Positions 1 through 6,587 of a stretch of DNA of 48,919 nt are shown in pieces (the stretch's first letter is position 1; every line of letters starts with the position of its first letter). A model generated the notes under the pieces. The model did no database searches and was not told the origin of the DNA. It saw only the letters and a program-made list of their open reading frames with translations. The position numbers were made by a program, and so were the translations under genes. The DNA is from Prevotella sp. (lineage in GTDB: Bacteria > Bacteroidota > Bacteroidia > Bacteroidales > Bacteroidaceae), in assembly GCA_017474845.1 (NCBI GenBank), contig JAFVGS010000038.1:1-48919 (forward strand). The letters run 5' to 3'.

Positions 1-225
1 AAGCATAGTGGATTTGCCAAGCCGAGATAACAATCCGACAAACAGAAAGACCGTCAGAATGGCCATTTTTGAAAATTTAACAGCACTGGTTCAAGGCGTT
101 TTAGGAAGTCTTAATCTTCAAATAAACTATCACATGATAGCCAAAGAACGCTAAAAACGTTTAATTTTATTACTATTAGAGAATGAGTCTTTGTTCCCTG
201 TTTGTTCCCGAAGCATATATAAAGG
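1..225. other. Window edge: ambiguous partial frames and a short direct repeat
   Basis: Two open frames run off the left edge and I cannot choose between them. On the plus strand a frame stays open from base 2 to a stop at 152-154 (50 codons, ending in MIAKER). On the minus strand an ATG at 66-64 starts a hydrophobic stretch (MAILTVFLFVGLLSRLGKST) that would be the N-terminus of a membrane protein. Both are too short to name. The 9-mer TTTGTTCCC occurs twice, at 190-198 and 201-209, close to the 3' side of the tRNA gene. Such a repeat could be an old integration footprint, but nothing else supports that. Confidence 0.3.
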
Positions 226-259
226 CAAAAAAATGAGAGTTACACTTTCGCGTAACTCT
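226..259 (-). terminator. Rho-independent terminator after tRNA-Met
   Basis: An 8-bp stem (AGAGTTAC at 236-243 with GTAACTCT at 252-259) is followed, reading the minus strand, by a short spacer and a run of T (the A tract at 227-233). It lies directly downstream of the minus-strand tRNA gene. Confidence 0.75.
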
Positions 260-283
260 CTGTGAATCTGCAACCTCCGCTTG

Positions 284-357
284 TGGACCAGCCAGGGCTT
301 GAACCTGGGACCTCCAGATTATGAGTCTGTTGCTCTGACCAACTGAGCTACAAGTCC
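284..357 (-). tRNA. tRNA-Met (anticodon CAT)
   Basis: The minus strand folds into a complete 74-nt cloverleaf. It has a 7-bp acceptor stem beginning GGACTTG (one mismatch), a D-arm with AGCTCAGTTGG, the anticodon loop CTCATAA, and a T-arm with TTCAAGC. The anticodon is CAT, so this is an elongator tRNA-Met or a tRNA-Ile whose wobble C is modified by TilS. The sequence resembles the elongator Met tRNA of Bacteroidales, so Met is preferred. CCA is not encoded. Confidence 0.88.
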
Positions 358-370
358 GAGTTTTGCGATG

Positions 371-378
371 CAAAGGTA
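371..378 (-). promoter_or_regulatory. Promoter -7 element for tRNA-Met
   Basis: TACCTTTG on the minus strand matches the Bacteroidota -7 consensus TAnnTTTG. It ends 13 bases before the 5' end of the tRNA, the expected distance for a short primary transcript. Confidence 0.7.
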
Positions 379-440
379 TAGGAAAATCTTTAAATATCCA
401 AATTTTTAGAGGGAAATCACAAAAAATAAGTGGAAAATAA

Positions 441-448
441 GTACCTTT
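441..448 (+). promoter_or_regulatory. Promoter -7 element for ribF; decides the start codon
   Basis: TACCTTTG matches TAnnTTTG. Transcription should begin about 6-8 bases downstream, only a few bases before the ATG at 457. An upstream in-frame GTG at 430 lies before this element and is therefore unlikely to be translated. The ribF mRNA would be almost leaderless. Confidence 0.65.
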
Positions 449-456
449 GCACTCCA

Positions 457-1437
457 ATGGAGATAATTCGTGACATAGAAAAGACGAGAATGGTGGTAAA
501 ATGTGCGGCCACCATCGGCGTGTTTGACGGTGTCCATGCTGGTCATCGGCAGGTCATCAAACATCTGGTTTCTACCGCCAAATTCCCTCATCTGGCGTCG
601 ATGGTCATCACTTTCGACCGTCAGCCCAGACAACTGTTCGACCCTCAGTTTCGTCCCCAGCTGCTGACGACGCAGGAGGAAAAGGAACGGGAGATCGAGC
701 AGTTGGGTGTCGATTTCTTAGTGGTGTTGCCTTTCACAAAGGAGATGGCGCAACTCTCAGCCCGTGACTTCATGGCGAAGATCCTCAAGGAGAAGCTGAA
801 TGTGAAAAGTCTCCAGATAGGCTACGACAACCGCTTTGGACATGACAGGACGGAGGGTTTCGATGATTACTGGCGCTACGGTCAGGAACTGGGCATCAAC
901 GTGTATCAAGGCATTAAGTTGTCATTTCAGGATTATCACTTTGCCATCTGCTCGTCAAACATTCGCAGCCTGTTGGCTGATGACGGTGACATCGAGACGG
1001 CTACCGTTATGCTACAACATCCCTACCAGATCTCCGGCAAAGTGATGCCAGGCGAGCATATCGGCCACCAGTTAGGTTTCCCCACGGCCAACATAGAGCC
1101 CGACAACCCCTTCAAACTGATTCCAGCCTGCGGCGTGTATGCAGTATGGGCTCAGATTATTAATGGAGGGGTAGCGATGCCTGCGATGATGAACATCGGC
1201 ACACGACCCACCTTCGACGGCAGAAACCGCACCTTAGAGGTGAACATCCTGGACTTTGACGGCGACCTCTACGGACAGACGGTACTCATCACGTTTGTGA
1301 CAAGACTGCGTGAGGAAAGGAAGTTCGAATCGCCCGAGGCTTTGGTGGCTCAGCTGAAGATAGACCGTGAAAGGGTGAAGAGAGCCACAGATTACACAGA
1401 TAATCACAGAAAGAAAGAGATTAACACAGAAAAGTGA
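457..1437 (+). CDS. ribF: Bifunctional riboflavin kinase/FMN adenylyltransferase
   Basis: This enzyme phosphorylates riboflavin to FMN and adenylates FMN to FAD in the cytoplasm. The N-terminal FAD synthetase domain (about residues 15-165) carries the nucleotidyltransferase motif GVFDGVHAGH at about residues 21-30. The C-terminal riboflavin kinase domain (about 185-310) has GFPTAN at about 207-212 and the downstream GTRPTF segment. The 326-residue length is typical plus a short tail. The start at 457 is chosen because the promoter -7 element overlaps the upstream GTG frame. The last 18 or so codons (RATDYTDNHRKKEINTEK) fall in a short-repeat DNA element and look like an add-on rather than domain sequence. 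The CPBP protease gene begins 7 bases after the stop, so the two are probably cotranscribed. Confidence 0.95.
   Translation: MEIIRDIEKTRMVVKCAATIGVFDGVHAGHRQVIKHLVSTAKFPHLASMVITFDRQPRQLFDPQFRPQLLTTQEEKEREIEQLGVDFLVVLPFTKEMAQLSARDFMAKILKEKLNVKSLQIGYDNRFGHDRTEGFDDYWRYGQELGINVYQGIKLSFQDYHFAICSSNIRSLLADDGDIETATVMLQHPYQISGKVMPGEHIGHQLGFPTANIEPDNPFKLIPACGVYAVWAQIINGGVAMPAMMNIGTRPTFDGRNRTLEVNILDFDGDLYGQTVLITFVTRLREERKFESPEALVAQLKIDRERVKRATDYTDNHRKKEINTEK
1383..1436 (+). repeat. CACAGATTA-type short repeat inside the ribF 3' end
   Basis: Near-copies of ACACAGATTA are strung together (CCACAGATTACACAGATAAT, then a further ATTAACACAG). They fill the last codons of ribF up to the stop. A related phrase (CACAGATTACGAAGATTACG) occurs in the intergenic sequence near 14290-14310. 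Confidence 0.6.
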
Positions 1438-1444
1438 ATCCTAT

Positions 1445-2203
1445 ATGAAGAATGCCATTATCTATACGTTTGTGTTCCTCGCCTTCCAGGTGATGGGTGG
1501 CTTTATCGTCGACGGCATCTGGCGATGGGCTTTCGGAAAGGGTGCCATGAGCGACGCAACAGGCATCATTGTCACGACGGCAGTGTTCACATTCATCACT
1601 GTGGCCGTATTTCTGCTGGCCAGATGGTGCGAAGTGTCACGGAACTGGATTCGGAAACGTCCCTGGGTGACGCTGATATGGTGTGCCGTCGCGGCCATCG
1701 GTGCCATCATCCCCTCCATCTGGTTCCAGGAACACATGCCCGAGCTGCCGAATATCGCCGAAGATACGTTCGACATGATCATGAAAGAACGCTGGGGATA
1801 TGTCACCATAGGACTGTTGGCGCCTTTGGGCGAGGAGTTGGTATTCCGCGGAGCTATTTTGCGGTCACTGTTGAACTGGTGCAGCAAAGCCTGGACAGCC
1901 ATTGCCATCTCGGCACTGCTCTTTGCCGCCGCCCACATGAACCCGGCCCAACTACCGCATGCCTTCGTGATAGGTCTTTTGTTAGGATGGCTGTATTACC
2001 GTACTAACAGTATCATTCCAGGAATGGTGTATCACTGGATCAACAACTCTGTGGCCTACGTGATGTATAACCTCTACCCCAATCCCGACCTCACGCTGAC
2101 GGATCTCTTCGGTTCTGAACGGACAGCGCTGATGGCAGTGGGCTTCTCGCTCTGCATCTTCCTGCCGGCTCTGTTCCAGCTGAACATGAGATTGAAAAGG
2201 TGA
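1445..2203 (+). CDS. CPBP (CAAX/Abi-type) intramembrane metalloprotease
   Basis: This is a polytopic inner-membrane protein of 252 residues with hydrophobic segments at about 3-22, 37-58, 75-92, 150-165, 172-186 and 222-245. The family's catalytic motifs are visible: E130-E131 with R135 (EELVFRG), H164 (AAAHMN) and H197 (YHWINN). Members related to eukaryotic Rce1 are glutamate-type intramembrane proteases. In bacteria they have been linked to peptide maturation, immunity or stress signalling, but the substrate here is unknown. The gene follows ribF by 7 bases, probably only a transcriptional association. The last bases of the gene run into a short GGTGAAAGG-like phrase. Confidence 0.88.
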   Translation: MKNAIIYTFVFLAFQVMGGFIVDGIWRWAFGKGAMSDATGIIVTTAVFTFITVAVFLLARWCEVSRNWIRKRPWVTLIWCAVAAIGAIIPSIWFQEHMPELPNIAEDTFDMIMKERWGYVTIGLLAPLGEELVFRGAILRSLLNWCSKAWTAIAISALLFAAAHMNPAQLPHAFVIGLLLGWLYYRTNSIIPGMVYHWINNSVAYVMYNLYPNPDLTLTDLFGSERTALMAVGFSLCIFLPALFQLNMRLKR

Positions 2204-2220
2204 AAGGGGAAGAAGCGAAG

Positions 2221-2247
2221 TGGGCTGCGACCTCTCGGTGCAGCCCA
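2221..2247 (+). terminator. Hairpin terminator after the CPBP protease
   Basis: TGGGCTGC (2221-2228) pairs with GCAGCCCA (2240-2247) around an 11-base loop. No clear U tract follows, so this could be a factor-dependent or weak terminator. It separates the plus-strand pair from the convergent sigma/partner pair. Confidence 0.5.
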
Positions 2248-2327
2248 TAACTTCATTTAGTACTTAATAAATTTGAGAGAATCGAAACTTCACAGTTTCA
2301 TAATAATATAGAAAGCATAGAAAAAAT

Positions 2328-2795
2328 TCATTCCAGATAGGTGGAGTTCTCCTTGGCGGGTGCCTGGATGGTGTCACTCACGTTCTCCGCCTGGATCGTA
2401 GTCAGTACATTGACCGTATCTGCCAGTTCCTGCTGGGCCTTCACATAAGCTCCCCGGGGATCTTCCCAGATGTCCCATGGTGCCTGAGCAGCATTGCCCA
2501 AGGTCAGGACAATGGCCACGATGGCGGCGGCCTTGAACAGAGGCATCAGGCGATCCTTCAGCGAGACGGTCTTGGCCACAGGAGCCTCTCCAATCTGCTC
2601 AAGGATACGGGCATCGAAGTCCTCGCCCAACGGTTCTTCCTTCTGCATCTCACAGACGAAGAGCGGCTGGAACTTCCGAAGATTCTCAGGAATATCCGGC
2701 TGGCTGAAGAACGTACGGAGAATCGACTCCTCCTGCAGAGTGGTCTCACCCTCCCAGTAACGTTCCAATAGCTGTTCGATGTACTTATAATCCAT
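2328..2795 (-). CDS. Single-pass membrane protein, probable anti-sigma partner of the ECF sigma factor
   Basis: The 155-residue product begins with a soluble, acidic helical region (about 1-80; it includes YWEGETTLQEESILRTFF). One transmembrane segment follows at about 86-103 (LFKAAAIVAIVLTLGN), then a short polar C-terminal tail. The topology, small size and overlap with the upstream ECF sigma gene (11 bases) fit an anti-sigma or sigma-modulating protein. The zinc-binding HxxxCxxC of classical ZAS anti-sigma factors is absent, and the N-terminal region resembles short Bacteroidales proteins encoded beside ECF sigmas. The role is inferred from context. No experimentally characterised homologue is recognised. 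Confidence 0.7.
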   Translation of the reverse strand: MDYKYIEQLLERYWEGETTLQEESILRTFFSQPDIPENLRKFQPLFVCEMQKEEPLGEDFDARILEQIGEAPVAKTVSLKDRLMPLFKAAAIVAIVLTLGNAAQAPWDIWEDPRGAYVKAQQELADTVNVLTTIQAENVSDTIQAPAKENSTYLE

Positions 2796-3300
2796 AATTC
2801 TCTGTCTTTATAAATTGCTGCTTGATCTGTTGTCGTGCCCTGAAGATATTGATTTTCACCTGCTCCTCAGTGACTTCCAGTATCTGCGCTATTTCCTTGT
2901 AACTCTTGCCCTCGAACTCCCGTAGCTGCATGCAACTGCGCTGTTTCTCAGGCAAGTTGTCGATGAGCTGCCTGACAAGTGCGATGCGGTCGCGCTGCAT
3001 GGCCTGTTCCTCAGGATTGGATGAATAGCTGTGGTCGGCTGTGTCGCTGCCCTCGTCCAGGCTTGGATTCTGGTTTTCCGCCTTCCTCGTCTTGTCAACG
3101 GCGATGTTCCGGCAGATGGTGAGACAGAAGGCTTCGATGGAGTCGAGCTCCTCCCAGCGGTCACGCCTGTTCCAGACCTTGATCATCGTCTCCTGAACCA
3201 CGTCCTCCGCCTCCGCCGGATTGAGAGTGATGCGGAGCGCGAGCCTGTAGAGCTCATTTTTCAGCGGAAGGATATCATTCCGGAAACTGATCTTTTTCAT
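2785..3300 (-). CDS. ECF-family RNA polymerase sigma factor
   Basis: The 171-residue product has the two-domain sigma-70 group 4 layout. Region 2 covers about residues 12-75 and includes AEDVVQETMIKVWNRR (the -10 recognition helix area). Region 4 covers about 112-162 with the helix-turn-helix SYKEIAQILEVTEEQVKINI. A charged linker joins them. The ATG at 3300 starts the conserved sequence (MKKISFRNDI). The open frame continues upstream to 3411 but has no family similarity and would overlap argB. The stop overlaps the start of the membrane partner by 11 bases, which implies translational coupling. No promoter of the TAnnTTTG type is clear upstream (only TAACTTTT), so it may be autoregulated. 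Confidence 0.9.
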   Translation of the reverse strand: MKKISFRNDILPLKNELYRLALRITLNPAEAEDVVQETMIKVWNRRDRWEELDSIEAFCLTICRNIAVDKTRKAENQNPSLDEGSDTADHSYSSNPEEQAMQRDRIALVRQLIDNLPEKQRSCMQLREFEGKSYKEIAQILEVTEEQVKINIFRARQQIKQQFIKTENYGL

Positions 3301-3344
3301 CCTCTCTAAATTAAATGACGATTGGGAAACGGAAAAGTTACAAT

Positions 3345-3368
3345 AAAAGGCGAAAATTTTCGCCTTTT
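3345..3368. terminator. Palindromic terminator overlapping the argB stop
   Basis: A perfect 24-base palindrome (AAAAGGCGAAAA and its complement) ends in T runs on both strands and abuts the argB stop codon. On the minus strand it can end the topA-aroK-speA-argB transcript before the sigma gene. Confidence 0.75.
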
Positions 3369-4141
3369 TATTGAATGACGGTGCCACTATGCCCGTCGAG
3401 GGCGGTGGCAAGGGTAATGATTACACGGGAGACACCGGCATCGATGGCGGCAAGGGCATTCTCGATCTTCGGCAACATGCCGCCGCTGATGGTGCCGTCT
3501 TCCTTATATTTAATAAAGTCCGCGCGCGTGATGGTAGGGATCACCGAGTCGTCATCGTCAGGATAGCGGAGAACACCTTTCTTTTCGAAACTGAATACCA
3601 GCGTCACGTCATAGTACGGAGCGAAGGCCTTGGCCGTCTCCGAGGCGATGGTGTCAGCATTGGTATTAAGAATAATTCCCTGACCATCGTGTGTCAGTGG
3701 TGCCATCACAGGAGTGACGCCTTCCTCGATGAGCCGGCTGAGCATCTTGCCGTCAGCACGGTCTACATCACCCACGAAACCGAAGTCGATGCCATCTTTC
3801 AGCGGACGCTTATGGCTTCGAATGACATCCATATCGGCTCCCGTCAATCCTAAGGCGTTCACACCGTTGGCCTGCAGACGGGCTACGAGGTTCTTGTTCA
3901 CCAGGCCGCCATAGACCATCGTCACCACACTGAGCATGTCGGCATCAGTGATGCGACGGCCACCCACCATCTTCGACTCGATGCCGAGGGCTTCGGCTAC
4001 CTTCGTGGCCTTTCGGCCGCCACCATGCACCAGCACCTTCCTTCCCTCAATAGCACTGAAGTCCTTGAGCAGCTGCGAGAGCTGGGCCTCGTCTTCCACG
4101 ACAGCCCCACCCACCTTTACAATCGTTAGCTTCTCTTTCAT
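3368..4141 (-). CDS. argB: Acetylglutamate kinase
   Basis: ArgB phosphorylates N-acyl-glutamate with ATP, the second step of arginine biosynthesis. In Bacteroidales the acyl group may be succinyl rather than acetyl, because that order uses N-succinylornithine transcarbamylase. The 257-residue amino-acid-kinase fold shows the N-terminal VKVGGAVVED phosphate-binding loop, LVHGGGRKAT, and the C-terminal nucleotide segment ISGGMLPKIENALAAIDAGV. The gene is last in the minus-strand run behind speA (29-base gap filled by an ATAACG repeat). This links arginine supply to arginine decarboxylation. Confidence 0.94.
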   Translation of the reverse strand: MKEKLTIVKVGGAVVEDEAQLSQLLKDFSAIEGRKVLVHGGGRKATKVAEALGIESKMVGGRRITDADMLSVVTMVYGGLVNKNLVARLQANGVNALGLTGADMDVIRSHKRPLKDGIDFGFVGDVDRADGKMLSRLIEEGVTPVMAPLTHDGQGIILNTNADTIASETAKAFAPYYDVTLVFSFEKKGVLRYPDDDDSVIPTITRADFIKYKEDGTISGGMLPKIENALAAIDAGVSRVIITLATALDGHSGTVIQ

Positions 4142-4145
4142 TTTT

Positions 4146-4175
4146 GTTATAACGCTATGTCGTTATGACGTTATT
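4146..4175 (-). repeat. ATAACG short tandem phrase between speA and argB
   Basis: On the minus strand the sequence reads as four imperfect copies of an 8-base ATAACGNN unit. It begins in the speA stop codon and fills almost the whole gap to argB. The same phrase occurs between rpsB and tsf (24054-24086). Confidence 0.6.
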
Positions 4176-6063
4176 CCAAATAAGTATATCCGTAGAGTCC
4201 AGAGCGGTAGTTGCTCAGGAACTCCTTGCCCTCTTCGAGTGAGATCTTACCCTGCTTCACACTCTTGGCCACCCAGACCTCCAACTGGCGGACAAGCTTC
4301 TTGGGATTATACTGCACATACTCAAGCACCTCCTCCACCGTCTCGCCGTCGATGATCTGGTCGATATGATAGGTACCGTCTTTCTCAGAAATATGCACGG
4401 CGTTCGTATCGCCAAAGAGATTGTGCATGTCGCCGAGAATTTCCTGATAGGCGCCCACGAGGAACACACCCAAGTAGTAAGGTTCGTTCTTTTTCAACGG
4501 ATGCACGGGCAGCGAGTGGGTGTTATGCCTATTGGTAGTGAAATTGGCGATCTTTCCGTCCGAGTCGCAGGTGATATCCTGGATGGTGGCATTCCGCGTG
4601 GGACGTTCGTCGAGTCTCTGGATAGGCATGATAGGAAAGACCTGGTCGATGGCCCACGAGTCGCTGAGACTCTGGAAAAGCGAGAAGTTACAAAAGTACT
4701 TGTCTGCTAATAGCTTGTCGATCTTCATCAGTTCCTCGGGGATATGCTTCAGACTCTTGGCGAGGGCGTGGATCTCATGACACACACTCCAGTACATTGC
4801 CTCCACCTCGGCACGCGTCTTCAGGTCGACGATGCCATGCGAGAAGAGGTCAAGCACTTCCTCACGGATCTGTTCAGCATCGTGCCAGTCCTCCAGCACA
4901 TTACGGGGCGAGAGGTTGTCCCAGATTTCATAGAGGTCCTTCACCAACTGATGGCTATTCTCGTCGGGTTCGAACTCCTCCGGCATCTCGGGCAATGAGG
5001 CCGTCTCCAGCACGTCGATGACGAGCACGGAGTGATGGGCTGCCAACGAACGGCCGCTCTCTGTGATGATATTCGGATGCGGCAGGTCGTTCTTATTGGC
5101 GGCATCAACGAAGGTATAGATACAGTCGTTGACATACTCCTGGATGGAGTAGTTGACTGACGACTCACTAGACGGCGAACGCGTTCCGTCGTAGTCGACG
5201 CCCAGACCGCCACCGCAGTCGACAAAGTCGACGTTATAACCCATCTTATGCAGCTGGATATAGAACTGTGAGGCCTCGCGGAGGGCCGTCTGGATGCGGC
5301 GGATCTTCGTGATCTGCGAACCTATATGGAAATGGATGAGCCTGAGACAATCGCGCATGTCCTTCTTGTCTAACAGTTCCAGTGCCTCTAAAAGCTCCGC
5401 ACTCGTCAGACCGAACTTCGAAGCGTCGCCGCCACTCTCCTCCCATTTACCGGAGCCGCTGGAAGCCAGTTTGATGCGGATACCGATGTTCGGACGGATA
5501 TTCATTTTCTTGGCTTCACGGGCGATAATCTCCAGCTCGTTCATCTTCTCCACGACGATGAAAATCTGCTTACCCATTTTCTGTGCCAACAGCGCCAGTT
5601 CGATGTAGCTCTGGTCTTTGTAGCCGTTGCAGACGATGATCGAGTCACTTTGGCACTGCATGGCGATGACGGCATGCAGCTCGGGCTTCGAGCCGGCCTC
5701 CAGACCGAGGTTGAACTTCCTTCCGTGCGAGATGATCTCCTCGACCACGGGCTGCATCTGGTTCACCTTGATGGGATAGACAACATAGTTCTCACCCTTG
5801 TAGTCATACTCCTCGGAGGCTTTTTTGAAACAGCTCCACGTCTTCTCGATCCGGTTGTCGAGGATATCGGGGAAACGGAGCAGCACGGGCGGCGTGACAT
5901 CACGCAGCGCCAGCTCGTCCATCACCTCACGCAGGTCGATCTGCGTATTGTTCTTGCATGGGGTGACATAGACATCACCCTTCTCGTTGATGCCGAAATA
6001 CGAGGTGCCCCAACCGTTGATGTTGTAGAGCTCCTTCGAGTCATCGATGGTCCATTTCTTCAT
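4171..6063 (-). CDS. speA: Biosynthetic arginine decarboxylase
   Basis: SpeA is a PLP enzyme that converts arginine to agmatine, the entry to polyamine synthesis. The 630-residue length matches the family. The PLP-binding lysine lies in YPIKVNQMQP (about residue 99). The barrel motif FHIGSQ, the glycine-rich phosphate loop DCGGGLGVDYDGT and the C-terminal beta domain (GVFLVGAYQEILGDMHNLFG) are all present. The ATG overlaps the aroK stop by four bases (ATGA at 6060-6063), so the genes are coupled. There is no signal peptide; the enzyme is cytoplasmic. Downstream argB belongs to arginine biosynthesis. Confidence 0.95.
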   Translation of the reverse strand: MKKWTIDDSKELYNINGWGTSYFGINEKGDVYVTPCKNNTQIDLREVMDELALRDVTPPVLLRFPDILDNRIEKTWSCFKKASEEYDYKGENYVVYPIKVNQMQPVVEEIISHGRKFNLGLEAGSKPELHAVIAMQCQSDSIIVCNGYKDQSYIELALLAQKMGKQIFIVVEKMNELEIIAREAKKMNIRPNIGIRIKLASSGSGKWEESGGDASKFGLTSAELLEALELLDKKDMRDCLRLIHFHIGSQITKIRRIQTALREASQFYIQLHKMGYNVDFVDCGGGLGVDYDGTRSPSSESSVNYSIQEYVNDCIYTFVDAANKNDLPHPNIITESGRSLAAHHSVLVIDVLETASLPEMPEEFEPDENSHQLVKDLYEIWDNLSPRNVLEDWHDAEQIREEVLDLFSHGIVDLKTRAEVEAMYWSVCHEIHALAKSLKHIPEELMKIDKLLADKYFCNFSLFQSLSDSWAIDQVFPIMPIQRLDERPTRNATIQDITCDSDGKIANFTTNRHNTHSLPVHPLKKNEPYYLGVFLVGAYQEILGDMHNLFGDTNAVHISEKDGTYHIDQIIDGETVEEVLEYVQYNPKKLVRQLEVWVAKSVKQGKISLEEGKEFLSNYRSGLYGYTYLE

Positions 6064-6587
6064 AAGTCTAACAGTTCTATTATTTTCGCGACACTGGTTT
6101 GTATTTTCTCGTAGTTGTCCATGAGGCTGACGTCGAGCGTATAGCGGGCCTTCGAATAGAAAGGCTCACGCTTCTCCAGCTGCTCACGGATAAAGGCCAA
6201 AAGCTCGTCGTGGCTCTTCCCCTTTATCAGCGGCCGCTCCACCTTCGCCATCATCAGGTGCTTGTACAGCACCTCGGGGTCTGCCTTCAGATAGACCACC
6301 TGTCCCTGCTGGTTCAGATAGTCCATGTTGTCGAAGAAGCAGGGTGTACCACCGCCGCAGCTGATGATTACATCCTCAAACTCGGCCACCTCATGCAGCA
6401 GATTGTACTCGATCTTGCGGAACCCTTCCTCTCCACGCTCGGCGAAGATCTGGGATACAGTCTTCCGCATCCGGCTCTCGATATACCAGTCGAGATCATA
6501 GAAGATAATGCCCAATTCCTTCGAGAGCGCCTTGCCGACAGTGGTCTTGCCGGCACCCATATAGCCTATGAGGATGATGCGCTTCAT
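6060..6587 (-). CDS. aroK: Shikimate kinase
   Basis: This enzyme phosphorylates shikimate to shikimate-3-phosphate in the chorismate pathway. The 175-residue product has the Walker A loop GYMGAGKTTVG at about 8-18, the substrate-binding DLDWYIE, FRKIE and GGGTPC motifs, and a lid segment around ERPLIKG. The start is taken at 6587, where ATGA overlaps the topA stop. An ATG 7 codons upstream lies inside topA and adds nothing conserved. The gene sits between topA and speA with 4-base overlaps on both sides. Confidence 0.94.
   Translation of the reverse strand: MKRIILIGYMGAGKTTVGKALSKELGIIFYDLDWYIESRMRKTVSQIFAERGEEGFRKIEYNLLHEVAEFEDVIISCGGGTPCFFDNMDYLNQQGQVVYLKADPEVLYKHLMMAKVERPLIKGKSHDELLAFIREQLEKREPFYSKARYTLDVSLMDNYEKIQTSVAKIIELLDL

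Noticed and set aside
190-209. Integration site (attL) at tRNA-Met
   Set aside because: Two TTTGTTCCC copies lie near the tRNA, but no integrase, no duplicated tRNA end and no island boundary are visible in the window.
430-456. Upstream GTG start for ribF
   Set aside because: The promoter -7 element TACCTTTG lies inside this stretch, so it is probably not transcribed.
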